Shown: positions 1 to 9,261, counted from the stretch's first letter. The stretch: 64,000 nucleotides of DNA from GCA-002282575 sp964493995 (GCA_964493995.1 CAZBQD010000008.1:1-64000); one strand, 5' to 3'. The notes: generated from the sequence alone by a model not told the origin. Program-made: numbers and translations.

Positions 1-512
1 AAAATATCGGCCAACAAAATCAAAATGATCGACGGCGGAATAATCTGACCCAAGGTGCCCGAGGCACAAATGAGCCCGCAAGACAGCTTAGGGTCGTAGC
101 CTTCTTTCAGCATAGCGGGCAAGGCAATTAAGCCCATGGCAACCACCGTCGCACCGACAATACCGGTACTAGCGGCTAACAATACACCCACACCCACCAC
201 AGCCAAGGCCAATCCGCCCCTGACCCCTGCCAATAATTTAGACGTGGTGACCAATAAGTCTTCAGCCAAGCGCGATTTTTCCAACAGTACGCCCATGAGC
301 ACAAATAGCGGAATCGCCAACAACTGACCGTTGGTAATGAGCGACCAAATACGACTGGGTAAAGCGGCCAAAAAGTCGGCATCAAAGGCACCAATCAGCA
401 CCGCAAATAGCGAAAAGATTAACGAAGCCCCTGCCAAAGTAAAGGCAACGGGGAAGCCCATTAACAATAAAGCAAAGGTGAACGCGAAAAAAACTAAGGC
501 TAACCATTCCAT
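1..512 (-). CDS. dctM: TRAP transporter large permease DctM, N-terminal part, cut by the window edge
   Basis: This is the large membrane subunit of a tripartite ATP-independent periplasmic (TRAP) transporter, which uses an ion gradient to import substrates, often organic acids. About 170 N-terminal residues are visible. The protein starts MEWLALVFFAF and has several hydrophobic helices. A conserved-looking GLICASGTLGQIIPPS segment near the cut is typical of the DctM family. The ATG (complement of 510-512) lies 12 nt beyond the dctQ stop and is preceded by GGAGTG, so the two are cotranscribed. The C-terminal part lies outside the window. The substrate cannot be told, because no DctP binding protein is visible. 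Confidence 0.9.
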   Translation of the reverse strand, partial: MEWLALVFFAFTFALLLMGFPVAFTLAGASLIFSLFAVLIGAFDADFLAALPSRIWSLITNGQLLAIPLFVLMGVLLEKSRLAEDLLVTTSKLLAGVRGGLALAVVGVGVLLAASTGIVGATVVAMGLIALPAMLKEGYDPKLSCGLICASGTLGQIIPPSIILILLADI

Positions 513-524
513 TATCAGCACTCC

Positions 525-1046
525 TTAGCTTAAATGCGATTGCGCGGGCAAGGCCGGCGCTTCGCCGCGCCACACCTGAAAGGCACGATAGGCAAACAGC
601 AAAGCGGCGAAAAATAATAACGCCACACCGACTAATATCAGCGACTTAAACCAGTAAACACCCGCTAAACCGCCGGCATCACCAGAGCCTTCGCCCATGA
701 CCCAGGCACGCGCAACATAGTCCCAACCATGCCACGCCGTTACGGCCAACATCGGCAGTACTAAAAAAACTACACCCAGAAAATCACGCAAGGCCTGTAA
801 CGGCGTAGGCCAACGATCCGACAGCACATCGACACGCACATGGGCATTCGCCAGTAAGGTGACTGACAATCCCAACATCACCAAAGCCGCATTGAGATAA
901 ATGACCGCATCCTGCACTGCGGTGGTGCTCAGCCCAAAACCATAACGCAACACCAACACACTGGTCGCCAATACCGCTAAGCCAATCATCAGCCATGCCA
1001 ATAAGATGGCTAAACCATCAAAAGCGCGCTCAATCACTCGCACCAT
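525..1046 (-). CDS. dctQ: TRAP transporter small permease DctQ
   Basis: Small four-helix membrane subunit that partners DctM in a TRAP transporter. The protein is about 173 residues, the usual size. Its hydrophobic segments lie near residues 13-35, 48-68, 90-110 and 135-155. I place the start at the ATG complement of 1044-1046. A GTG one codon upstream is also possible, and AAGGAACAAGG lies just before both. The gene sits directly upstream of dctM. No binding-protein gene precedes it: the 265 nt upstream hold a repeat element, and then the divergent priA. The transporter is therefore either incomplete here or has its DctP downstream of dctM, outside the window. Confidence 0.85.
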   Translation of the reverse strand: MVRVIERAFDGLAILLAWLMIGLAVLATSVLVLRYGFGLSTTAVQDAVIYLNAALVMLGLSVTLLANAHVRVDVLSDRWPTPLQALRDFLGVVFLVLPMLAVTAWHGWDYVARAWVMGEGSGDAGGLAGVYWFKSLILVGVALLFFAALLFAYRAFQVWRGEAPALPAQSHLS

Positions 1047-1073
1047 CACCTTGTTCCTTTGTTGTATTTGTTT

Positions 1074-1211
1074 AAGGAAGGTCTGAATAATGCGCTTCGC
1101 TTTTTATTCAGACTTCCCATTTCTATTTTTTTGGTTGGTGGGAGGGATTAAATCAAATGAGTTACATGTCTTTATAGTGCAACCCTTCCCCCAAGCCCCC
1201 ATCCCTTTGTA
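1074..1211 (+). repeat. Dispersed intergenic repeat family 1, copy A
   Basis: A perfect 9-bp inverted repeat (GTCTGAATA / TATTCAGAC, 1081-1113) forms a hairpin. It is followed by a T-rich tract and then by a segment ending CCCTTCCCCCAAGCCCCCATCCCTTTG. The whole stretch aligns base by base with the reverse complement of 21305-21451, and more loosely with 19861-20003. No coding frame fills it. It occupies most of the dctQ-priA divergent gap and ends next to the candidate priA promoter. Confidence 0.8.
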
Positions 1212-1213
1212 TT

Positions 1214-1242
1214 TTGCAGAGCATTCTTAATTATTTGATAAT
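1214..1242 (+). promoter_or_regulatory. Candidate sigma-70 promoter upstream of priA
   Basis: TTGCAG at 1214-1219 and GATAAT at 1237-1242 are separated by exactly 17 nt, close to the sigma-70 consensus. The site is about 70 nt upstream of the priA ATG and points towards it. It abuts the end of repeat copy A. This is prediction by pattern only. Confidence 0.4.
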
Positions 1243-1314
1243 TTTACCGTAATTCAGCCGTCAACCGACACAATAATTGCACTCCCTGAATGGACTGGCT
1301 AGAATGGGTGGCAC

Positions 1315-3291
1315 ATGAACACCCACTATCTGGTCGCTGTTAGCGGCACACCCCTACCCGCCCTCACTTACGCTAGCGATCTGATGATTGCGGCGGGCAC
1401 ACGCGTGCTCGTTCCCTTGGGTCAGCGTCAACTGGTTGGGGTGGTGTTGGCCACCATCGAAGCGCCCACCGATGCCGAGTATGCCGTCAAATCCATTATC
1501 AGCGCCTTAGACGACGCCCCTTTGTGGCAAGAAAGCGAACTGAAACTCTTGGCTTGGTGCGCACGTTACTATCACGCCGATTGGGGCAGATTGCTCGAAA
1601 CGGCGCTGCCACCACAATTACGTCTGAGCAAACAACCGACAAGAGCCGCCAAACCCCTTAAAGCTCCCGAACTGGGGCAAGCGGCCCTAGTAAACCTAAA
1701 CGCAGAACAGCAATACGCCAGCGACCAGATAGCCGAATCCTTCGCACACTTCAAAGCTTGGTTACTCATGGGCGTGACGGGCAGCGGTAAAACTGAAGTG
1801 TACGCGCAACTGATTCACCAGACCCTACAACAAGATCAACAGGTGTTAATGCTGGTGCCCGAAATCGGACTCACTGCACCCATGGTCAGCCGATTGGCGC
1901 AGCGACTGAATACCGAACCCGTGCTGCTACATTCGGAGCGCACCAATAGCCAACGGGCGCAAGTGTGGCAACTGACGCGACAAGGACATCCGTTACTGCT
2001 CATCGGCACCCGTTCCGCTATTTTTGCCCCCCTACCCAAGTTAGGGCTCATTATTGTCGATGAAGAACACGACAGCGCCTACAAACAGCAAGACAGCATT
2101 CGCTATCACGCCCGCGATGTCGCGCTCATGCGTGCCAAACAACAAGCTTGTCCGATTGTGCTTGGCAGTGCCACGCCTTCTTTAGAAAGTCTAGCCAATG
2201 TCGATCAAGGTAAATTGCACTTACTCACCTTAACGCAACGCGCTAATCAACAAGCCTTACCCAACATGCTCACCATTGATATGCGCCACCAAAAGCTGGA
2301 TGGCGCTCTGTCTGCGCAACTGCTAGCCGCCGTTGAACGCACGCTAGCGGAACAGGGACAAGTATTACTCTTCTTAAACCGACGCGGTTACTCGCCGGTA
2401 CTCATGTGTCACGATTGTGGTCATACGCTCGACTGCCCCGCCTGCGAGGTGCCCTACACCTTTCACCGTCACGCACCCAATTTACGCTGTCACCATTGTG
2501 GCAAGGTCGAACAGGCTCCTAGCCAGTGCCCTAGCTGTGGCTCCAGTCATTGGCATCTGGTCGGACAAGGCACACAAAAAGTCGAAGAGGCCTTACAACA
2601 ACATTTCCCTAATACACCCGTTATCCGTATTGATCGAGACAGCACCCAAGGCAAAGACAAACTCAACACGCTATTCGCGCAAATTCGTACCGGTGAACCC
2701 TGCATTATTTTAGGCACACAAATGCTGGCGAAAGGTCACGATTTTGCCGGTATTGCCTTGGTTGGTATTATCGATGTTGATTCTGCCCTTTTTGCGCGTG
2801 ACTTTCGCTCGCTGGAGCGTTTAGCTCAGCTCGTCATTCAGGTTTCAGGACGTGCAGGACGTGGCTCGCAAGCGGGGCAGGTGCTGCTACAAACCCATCA
2901 GCCTCATCACGATTTTGTGCAAGCCCTGTTAACCAAGCCTTATGCCGAAATCGCCCAACAATTATTAAAAGAACGAAGCGACACACAATTACCGCCTTTT
3001 AGCTTCAGCGCTTGGTTATTAGCGGAAGGGAAGCACTTAAATCGAGTGCAAGCGCAACTGCAAAAACTCTTACCGCTATGCCAACACACCCAGGTGCAAG
3101 TCGCTGGCCCCATGCCCGCACTGATGCACAAGCGTCAGTATCACTATCGAGAACTGCTCTGGCTACAATCCGAACGGCGTGCCGAGCTGCACGCCACCAT
3201 CGGCGACTTGCTCGCCTTTCTGCAACAACCCGAAGGTAAGGTAGCGGGGGTTAGGGTATTCCTAGACGTCGATCCGCAGGATATGCCTTAA
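1315..3291 (+). CDS. priA: Primosomal protein N' (replication restart helicase PriA)
   Basis: PriA is a superfamily 2 3'-5' DNA helicase that recognises stalled forks and reloads the replisome. The protein is 658 residues, somewhat shorter than E. coli PriA (about 730). It has the N-terminal DNA-binding domain, Walker A GVTGSGKT at 153-160 and the DEEH box at 249-252. A zinc-binding insert of paired cysteines (MCHDCGH, CPAC, CHHCGK, CPSCGS) lies between about 364 and 407. Helicase motifs with QVSGRAGRG follow. The start is the first ATG giving the conserved N-terminus; only a weak GGGTGG precedes it. The stop codon overlaps the stop of the convergent diguanylate cyclase gene by 4 nt. Confidence 0.97.
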   Translation: MNTHYLVAVSGTPLPALTYASDLMIAAGTRVLVPLGQRQLVGVVLATIEAPTDAEYAVKSIISALDDAPLWQESELKLLAWCARYYHADWGRLLETALPPQLRLSKQPTRAAKPLKAPELGQAALVNLNAEQQYASDQIAESFAHFKAWLLMGVTGSGKTEVYAQLIHQTLQQDQQVLMLVPEIGLTAPMVSRLAQRLNTEPVLLHSERTNSQRAQVWQLTRQGHPLLLIGTRSAIFAPLPKLGLIIVDEEHDSAYKQQDSIRYHARDVALMRAKQQACPIVLGSATPSLESLANVDQGKLHLLTLTQRANQQALPNMLTIDMRHQKLDGALSAQLLAAVERTLAEQGQVLLFLNRRGYSPVLMCHDCGHTLDCPACEVPYTFHRHAPNLRCHHCGKVEQAPSQCPSCGSSHWHLVGQGTQKVEEALQQHFPNTPVIRIDRDSTQGKDKLNTLFAQIRTGEPCIILGTQMLAKGHDFAGIALVGIIDVDSALFARDFRSLERLAQLVIQVSGRAGRGSQAGQVLLQTHQPHHDFVQALLTKPYAEIAQQLLKERSDTQLPPFSFSAWLLAEGKHLNRVQAQLQKLLPLCQHTQVQVAGPMPALMHKRQYHYRELLWLQSERRAELHATIGDLLAFLQQPEGKVAGVRVFLDVDPQDMP

Positions 3292-5090
3292 CAACCCAAC
3301 AACTGCTGCGCAAGTACTACCTGATTACGACCCGCTGATTTAGCTTGATAGAGTGCGGCATCGGCTAAACGATAGAGTCCGTCCAAGTCGGCTTTTTTGC
3401 CATCCGATTGACAGCTTCGGGCATCTAGCAAGGCCACACCAATGGAGACGGTTAAAATATCTTTAGTCGGACTGGTTGGATGCGTAATCGCCAAGGCCTC
3501 AACCGCAGCCCGCAACTGCTCCGCTCGTTGCTTGGCTTCAGCGGGATCAGGCACAACCAATAATAGCGCCATTTCTTCGCCGCCCATGCGAAAAGCCAAA
3601 TCATCAACACCTTGGCAGCTCGCTCGTAAACACTGAGCCACCAAGACCAGTGCTTCATCTCCCATTTGATGACCGCGACTATCGTTAAACTGCTTAAAAT
3701 GATCCACATCGAGTAAAGCAAAGAGCAAAAACTGATGCTGATTCACCACTGTTTGCCATAAACGCACCCCCGCATCGGCATAGTGACGACGGTTAAATAA
3801 ACCTGTCATCGGATCAATCAAGCTCAACTGCGCTAATTCTTTCGTTCGCTCCTGCACGGCATCTTCTAAGTCTTGATTATATTGTTCCAAGGTTTGCGCC
3901 TGATACTCCAACTCCACCGTTTGCTGTTGCAAACGTTCTAACTGCTCTTCGATGGTATCGGCAAGCTGGTTGATACCCGACACCAAATGAGCGGCTTCGG
4001 CGCTTTCTAATTGCTCATCCGCCACCCGCAAATGCCAACGTCCCGACTTTAATTGCTGTAAGGTCGAGTTAATGGCTTGTAAAGGCCCTGTCAATCGTTG
4101 ACTGATGACAACCGAAAACAGCGATACCAGCAAAATCACCAGCAGCAACAAGGCTAAGGTGTACAAGCGCATGGTATGTAAAGCAGAAAGCACCTCGGAC
4201 TCGTCTTGCTTCACCACCAACGCCATTTGCAAGCTGGGCACATACACCCAACCGGCCAAAACCCGCTCATGACGATAATCCACCCCCACTCCCCAGCCTT
4301 CTTCACCGCGAATGGCTCGATTAGCAGGAACTTCATGAGCAACGTCGAGCAATCGACCCTGCATGGCAGCTTCCCGATCAAAACGCAGTGGCGCCACCAC
4401 CTCCAACTTATCCTGCCCATTGCGCTGCGCTAGCACCAACTCGCCCGTGCGCGTACTACCCACACCACTTTGTGTTACTTTGGCCAACCATTCTTGATTC
4501 AGTTGCACCATCAGCACACCCAACCAGCTTCCCTGTGGACTCCATACTGGCGTTGCCATAAAGGTCGCTGAACGCAATGAGGGAGCATAATAACGCAAAG
4601 GCGTAGCCACGGTGGCGAGTAGCCGACGGGATTGATCGAAAGCCAAGCCAGCCGCCGTCTCGCGCCAAGCGTCTTCGCACAAGTTCGCCCCTAAATCCGA
4701 TTCTTGCTTAAGGCTGAAAACGACCTTTCCCGTCCGATCAACCAACAACACATCGTGATAATAACCATGCTGATTCAACAAAACTTGCGATATCTGCAAT
4801 GCGTTTAACCGAGCGCGCTCATTCTGCTCCGCCGCCAACAAATCAGCAAAAACCATACGACTGGCCATGTTCTCTAAATAGGTTTGGGTAGATAGGGTCG
4901 CTTCACGAATCAGCTGACTTTTTTCACGCGCTAAGTTGTACAAATGCGCCTGCTGTTGCTCAATCAAGCGCTGTTCCATGTGCCAATGCACCAAACCAGC
5001 CAACAACAACATCGGCAGCAACGCAACCAACAGTAACCAGCGCCACAACTTAACCGATAAACTGAGCGGCGGCTTCATGGGGCTTGCCAT
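3288..5090 (-). CDS. Membrane-bound diguanylate cyclase with periplasmic sensor, HAMP and GGDEF domains
   Basis: About 600 residues. The order is one N-terminal membrane helix, a periplasmic sensor of about 270 residues, a second helix, a HAMP-like linker, a coiled coil rich in Q/E/L, and a GGDEF domain that makes cyclic-di-GMP from GTP. The signature is GGEEM (503-507, counted from 5090), so the catalytic GGEE is present but the last residue is Met. The inhibitory RxxD site upstream of it appears to be missing (GVDD). The start is uncertain: the ATG at 5090 has GGGGGC before it, whereas the ATG at 5078 forms an ATGA overlap with the stop of the upstream binding-protein gene. The coupling suggests that the binding protein controls this enzyme. 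Confidence 0.9.
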   Translation of the reverse strand: MASPMKPPLSLSVKLWRWLLLVALLPMLLLAGLVHWHMEQRLIEQQQAHLYNLAREKSQLIREATLSTQTYLENMASRMVFADLLAAEQNERARLNALQISQVLLNQHGYYHDVLLVDRTGKVVFSLKQESDLGANLCEDAWRETAAGLAFDQSRRLLATVATPLRYYAPSLRSATFMATPVWSPQGSWLGVLMVQLNQEWLAKVTQSGVGSTRTGELVLAQRNGQDKLEVVAPLRFDREAAMQGRLLDVAHEVPANRAIRGEEGWGVGVDYRHERVLAGWVYVPSLQMALVVKQDESEVLSALHTMRLYTLALLLLVILLVSLFSVVISQRLTGPLQAINSTLQQLKSGRWHLRVADEQLESAEAAHLVSGINQLADTIEEQLERLQQQTVELEYQAQTLEQYNQDLEDAVQERTKELAQLSLIDPMTGLFNRRHYADAGVRLWQTVVNQHQFLLFALLDVDHFKQFNDSRGHQMGDEALVLVAQCLRASCQGVDDLAFRMGGEEMALLLVVPDPAEAKQRAEQLRAAVEALAITHPTSPTKDILTVSIGVALLDARSCQSDGKKADLDGLYRLADAALYQAKSAGRNQVVLAQQLLGC

Positions 5091-6391
5091 TGCTGCCCCC
5101 AAAACTCATACCAACTTTGCACGATCTGCTGCCAAGCCATCTTAGGCAAGCCCAAGGGCCAAGGCTGTGGCTCCACCAATGACGTGGTTTGCCATTCAAT
5201 GGCAAATTGACCATCCGCTTGTGCCTTGCCAATAAAAACCGGTTGCCACAGATGACGATTGAACGGATCGACGCTGACCGGACCCGTTGCCGAAGCAAAC
5301 GACATGCCCTCGATGGCATGTACCACCTGCTCGGCCGACAACTCTGAAGCGGCATTAACAGCCTGCGCCCACAAAAAAACACCATCCCAAGCCGACTTCA
5401 TCGCCGCTGAAATATAGCGCACATCGACTTGCTGATGATCCATTAGCTTGGCCACTTGTTGCTTAAAGGCCTGATTTTCGGGTGTATCCAGCGCACTGAC
5501 ATAGCTTGTCGCCACATAATGTTCCTTAGCAACCCGCTCGCCCAAGGCTAAAATTAACTGCTGCAACTGAAGTTCATCCATGCTGAGCGACATCACGGGC
5601 ACGCTAGCGCCCTCCTGACGAAGGAGTTGCATCAAAGGCAAGTTATCACTACCGTTCACAGTGTTGATAATAAAACTAGGCTGGCAGCGCTCAATGAGTG
5701 CTTGCAATCCCTCTGTTTGCGCCGTTCCCAGCTTAATGTAATACTCGCCACACACCTGAGCGCCCAAACGCTTTAACAGCAGCTGCGCAATGGTATGTTC
5801 AACCCGGGGAAAAATGTAGTCCGACCCCACCAACAGCACGCGTGAACCAAAACGTTCCAGCATCCAGGTTAAGGCCAAATTCAGTTGTTGATTGGGTGTC
5901 GTGCCGGTGTAAATAACCCGCCGACTCTCTTCCAGCCCTTCGTACTGCACCGGGTAAATCAACAAGCCGTTGTGCTGTTCTATCACGGGCAACATGGCAC
6001 GTCGCGAAGCCGAAGTCCAACCACCAAAAATAGCGACAACCCCTTCTTGAACCATGAGTTGATCCACCGCATCAGCAAAGGTCTGTGCCTGCGAAGCCCC
6101 GTCTTTAACCACCGCTTTCACCGGACGCCCCAGCACCCCACCTTGCCGATTCAGCTGCTCAATCGCTGCCAGAGTGATTTGTAATACACCGCGTTCAGCG
6201 GCCGCCATGGTGCCGGTTTGCGAATGAACCACCCCCACCAGAATGGGTTTAGGTTGCCACCACTGCCAAGCAGCAAGCAATATAGCCAACAGCAATAATG
6301 CCAAAGACGCCACTAACCAAGCGCGTGCGCTGTGGCGACTCTGATGCGATGACACAACCGGCTCAGCGTCCAATGGTGGTTTCCTCACCAC
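5075..6391 (-). CDS. Membrane-anchored urea/amide-type periplasmic binding protein (UrtA-like)
   Basis: Type 1 periplasmic binding protein of the branched-chain amino acid/urea class. The GGWTSASR stretch (123-130) and the following LPVIE resemble UrtA and AmiC proteins. A hydrophobic helix at about 25-44 has no obvious cleavage site or lipobox, so the protein is probably tethered facing the periplasm. No ABC permease or ATPase gene is nearby. Instead the gene runs into a diguanylate cyclase by overlap or ATGA coupling, which suggests ligand sensing rather than uptake. The start is not certain: GTG at 6391 or 6388 overlaps plsY by about 29 nt, while TTG at 6373 has GGTGAGG 9 nt upstream. The ligand is unknown. 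Confidence 0.85.
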   Translation of the reverse strand: MVRKPPLDAEPVVSSHQSRHSARAWLVASLALLLLAILLAAWQWWQPKPILVGVVHSQTGTMAAAERGVLQITLAAIEQLNRQGGVLGRPVKAVVKDGASQAQTFADAVDQLMVQEGVVAIFGGWTSASRRAMLPVIEQHNGLLIYPVQYEGLEESRRVIYTGTTPNQQLNLALTWMLERFGSRVLLVGSDYIFPRVEHTIAQLLLKRLGAQVCGEYYIKLGTAQTEGLQALIERCQPSFIINTVNGSDNLPLMQLLRQEGASVPVMSLSMDELQLQQLILALGERVAKEHYVATSYVSALDTPENQAFKQQVAKLMDHQQVDVRYISAAMKSAWDGVFLWAQAVNAASELSAEQVVHAIEGMSFASATGPVSVDPFNRHLWQPVFIGKAQADGQFAIEWQTTSLVEPQPWPLGLPKMAWQQIVQSWYEFWGQQWQAP

Positions 6392-6953
6392 TGAGCAGGC
6401 GCTGAATATTCCCTTTGTGTCGAATCATTAACATCACACTCATCAGCACCACGCCTAAGGTCCAACTCACTTCACCGTCAGTCCAAAACCAGACCATCAC
6501 CGGCGCCAGCGTCATGGCAATTAAGGCCGCTAAAGAGGAAATTTTCAGCCCCTTTGCAATGAGTAACCACACACCGGCAATGACTAAGCCAATGACCGGA
6601 TGTAAGCCAAACAGCACGCCCAGCTCGGTGGCGACACCCTTACCACCTTGAAATCGGAAGAACACCGGCCACAAATGACCGACAAATGCCGCCACGCCAA
6701 TAGCAATAATCACTTCAGCATTCAAACCAAACCACACCGCCAAAGCTACCGGTGCATAACCTTTGATCATGTCGCCCAACAGCGTCAAAGCCGCCGCTTT
6801 TTTTCCGCCAATTCGCAACACATTGGTTGCCCCCGGATTGCCCGAACCTTCACTGCGCGGATCGGGTAAACCCATTAACCGACAAACAATAATGGCACTG
6901 GAAACCGAGCCGATTAAATACGCCAACACCACCCAACTCAATTCTAATAACAC
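6363..6953 (-). CDS. plsY: Glycerol-3-phosphate acyltransferase PlsY
   Basis: Inner-membrane enzyme that moves the acyl group from acyl-phosphate to glycerol-3-phosphate, making lysophosphatidic acid for phospholipid synthesis. The 196-residue length is typical. Conserved motifs are visible: GSVSSAIIVCR and SEGSGNPGATNVLR near the N-terminus, and FRFQGGKGVAT around 98-108. There are about five membrane helices. The gene is divergent from folB, the same plsY/folB pairing as in many Proteobacteria. Its 3' end overlaps the start of the UrtA-like gene. Confidence 0.96.
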   Translation of the reverse strand: MLLELSWVVLAYLIGSVSSAIIVCRLMGLPDPRSEGSGNPGATNVLRIGGKKAAALTLLGDMIKGYAPVALAVWFGLNAEVIIAIGVAAFVGHLWPVFFRFQGGKGVATELGVLFGLHPVIGLVIAGVWLLIAKGLKISSLAALIAMTLAPVMVWFWTDGEVSWTLGVVLMSVMLMIRHKGNIQRLLSGEETTIGR

Positions 6954-7028
6954 GCGGCCTATCCTATAACGAAAAATGATTGTGTTATGCTAACGCAAAT
7001 TAACCCCATAAAAAAGAATAACATTAGC

Positions 7029-7385
7029 ATGAACGATCATATTTTTATTGAACAGCTTCGACTCCCTGCGCGCATTGGCGTTTACGACAGTGAAAAACAA
7101 GCACCCCAAGATATCCTCCTCGATATTCAACTGACGTTTGATTTACGCCCAGCCGCATCGAGTGATTGTTTAGCCGACACACTAGATTACGCTCAACTCT
7201 GTCAACACTTAGCGGCGCGTTGTTTACACCAACATACCGAACTGGTCGAAGCACTGGCTGAAGACTTGGCACAAATTTGCTTGACCGACCCGCGTGTCCG
7301 CTCAGTCACGCTTAAATTGGGCAAGCCCCACGCCATCCCCTCCGCCGCGAGTGTTGGCGTTCAGATTAGGCGAGACGCATCATGA
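7029..7385 (+). CDS. folB: Dihydroneopterin aldolase
   Basis: FolB converts 7,8-dihydroneopterin to 6-hydroxymethyl-dihydropterin and glycolaldehyde in folate synthesis. From the ATG at 7029 the protein is 118 residues, the usual family length. An upstream in-frame start would only add a lysine-rich stretch. Family features include DHIFIEQLRLPARIGVYDSEK at the N-terminus, LDYAQLC in the middle and KLGKPHAIPSA near the C-terminus. The stop overlaps the next start as ATGA (7382-7385), so the two are translationally coupled. Confidence 0.94.
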   Translation: MNDHIFIEQLRLPARIGVYDSEKQAPQDILLDIQLTFDLRPAASSDCLADTLDYAQLCQHLAARCLHQHTELVEALAEDLAQICLTDPRVRSVTLKLGKPHAIPSAASVGVQIRRDAS

Positions 7386-7897
7386 GCGCCCCCAACACAG
7401 AACAGACCAAAACACCGCGCTGGAAAGGCTGGCTCAGAGACGGGCTCATCATATTCGTGATTGTTCTGGCGATTCGCGCATGGCAACATCAAGATGTGGT
7501 GACTGGGCAACCGCCGGCCTTAGCGGGCATCAATCTAGCGGGGCAACCCATTGCCTTGTCTGACTTTGCCGGAAAGCCCTTACTCATTCACTTTTTTGCG
7601 CCTTGGTGTCCTGTCTGTGTGGCCAATCACGACAACATTACCCACATCGCTCAGCATTACCCCGTGCTCATGGTGGTGGTGCAAACCGAGAGCGAAGAAT
7701 TAGCGCAGTGGATAGCCGATCATCCAGAAGACAATCCCGCTTTGATGCTGAACGATCCGGAAGGCAAATGGCTCGCAGCTTTCGGTGCTAAAGCCTTACC
7801 AACCTCCGTATTCATTAATACGCAAGGCGCGATCAGCACTACCGAGCTAGGTTACATTAGCAGACTGGGGCTTTGGCTACGCCTACTTTGGATGTAA
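7382..7897 (+). CDS. Membrane-anchored thioredoxin-like protein (CPVC active site)
   Basis: 171 residues: one N-terminal membrane helix (about 20-36), then a thioredoxin fold of the TlpA/ScsD type facing the periplasm. The active site is WCPVC (W75, C76-C79), and the cis-proline loop is KALPTSVF. Proteins of this kind act as thiol-disulfide exchange partners. Whether this one reduces or oxidises cannot be read from the sequence. It is coupled to folB by an ATGA overlap, although the two functions have no obvious link. Confidence 0.8.
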   Translation: MSAPNTEQTKTPRWKGWLRDGLIIFVIVLAIRAWQHQDVVTGQPPALAGINLAGQPIALSDFAGKPLLIHFFAPWCPVCVANHDNITHIAQHYPVLMVVVQTESEELAQWIADHPEDNPALMLNDPEGKWLAAFGAKALPTSVFINTQGAISTTELGYISRLGLWLRLLWM

Positions 7898-7965
7898 ATA
7901 CCTGAATTTGGCACAATTTGTGCTTTTTACCTTTCATTGTTTTAGCTTTGTTCAGGAGTGGGAAG

Positions 7966-9234
7966 ATGAACCCAATAAGCCAATGGTGGCAAAATTTAAG
8001 TATGCAAACGCGTTTACAAGTTATGACACAACTCTCCGTTGCCATCATGACCCTCAGTGCGCAGGTATTGATTAGTTTTTCGGTGGAAGATTTGGTGCAT
8101 ACGGCCCTAGCTGAACACAGCAATGAACCGGTCAGTGCCAGCTTGCAAGATAAACTGGCCTTGTTTAACGGCACCATGTGGATCATGCAACTGGTTTTCC
8201 AAGGCGTGCTGTTTCTTATCGTGCGTCATATTGCCCATTCGATTACCACCCCGGTGGTGCATTTAGAAAAATCCATGACCCGCATGGAACAAGAAAGCAA
8301 TATCAGTCATAGTGTGCCCTTAAATCATCATCAAGATGAAATTCATCGTATGGCCAAAGCCTTCAACCGACTGATTCAACGCTTACAAAACGTGTTCAAA
8401 GCCATGACCATTGGCAGTGAACAAGTCAGCAGCGCCGCCAGCCAAATGACCAGCACCGCGCAGCATGTACTGGACGCAACGGAACGCCAACAGCATCGCG
8501 CCGATCAAGTTTCACGCTCCGTACTGTCTATTCAACACACGGTACACGAAGTGAACGACAAGGTTGAAGAAGCATCGCACATTTCAAAAGAAGCCTGGCG
8601 TTATGCCGAAAATGGCAGCCAAGTGGCTAAGCAAGCTGCCGATAGTGCCGAACATTTAGCCAACGAAGTGTCACAAATGGCCGATGCCATTTCTAAACTG
8701 GGCGAAGAGTCGGAACGCGTCAGCGGTATTGTCAGCACCATTGGTGACATTGCTGAACAAACCAACCTACTAGCTTTGAACGCAGCGATTGAAGCGGCTC
8801 GTGCCGGTGAGCAAGGTCGTGGTTTCGCTGTGGTGGCCGATGAAGTTCGTTCGCTATCGGTTCGTACCAGCCAAGCAACGGGTGAAATTACGCAGGTAAT
8901 TCACACCATTCAACGCGAAACGGAAGCTGCAGTACGCCGCATGCGTAGTACGGTCGAACAAGTTGAGTTAGGCGTGTCTCATAGCCATAAAGCGAGTGAA
9001 TCCTTAGCACAAATTCAAGAGTCAGCAACGCTCACCTCGCAACGCATCCAAGAAATCGCTAAAGCCATGCAATCGCAACTGACCGAAGCCGACCGCATTG
9101 CCGGCGAAGTCGCCGACATTGTTAGCATGGCACAAGACAGCAGCTCGGCCATGCGCAGCACCTTAGCGGCGAGTGAACACCTACAATCGCTCGCCACACA
9201 GCTAGAACAACAGGCGCACCAGTTCAAAGTCTAG
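7966..9234 (+). CDS. Methyl-accepting chemotaxis protein with almost no periplasmic domain
   Basis: 422 residues. Two membrane helices near the N-terminus are separated by only about 25-30 residues, so there is no real extracellular ligand domain. A HAMP segment and a long coiled-coil signalling domain follow. The hairpin tip has the highly conserved sequence around NLLALNAAIEAARAGEQGRG and FAVVADEVRSL, which binds CheA and CheW. The C-terminus lacks a CheR-tethering pentapeptide. I chose the ATG at 7966 because CAGGAGTGGGAAG lies just before it. Such a receptor may sense membrane or internal state, or a partner protein. No che genes are nearby. Confidence 0.93.
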   Translation: MNPISQWWQNLSMQTRLQVMTQLSVAIMTLSAQVLISFSVEDLVHTALAEHSNEPVSASLQDKLALFNGTMWIMQLVFQGVLFLIVRHIAHSITTPVVHLEKSMTRMEQESNISHSVPLNHHQDEIHRMAKAFNRLIQRLQNVFKAMTIGSEQVSSAASQMTSTAQHVLDATERQQHRADQVSRSVLSIQHTVHEVNDKVEEASHISKEAWRYAENGSQVAKQAADSAEHLANEVSQMADAISKLGEESERVSGIVSTIGDIAEQTNLLALNAAIEAARAGEQGRGFAVVADEVRSLSVRTSQATGEITQVIHTIQRETEAAVRRMRSTVEQVELGVSHSHKASESLAQIQESATLTSQRIQEIAKAMQSQLTEADRIAGEVADIVSMAQDSSSAMRSTLAASEHLQSLATQLEQQAHQFKV

Positions 9235-9261
9235 CCGAATGCCACGCTAAGACAGCAACCA

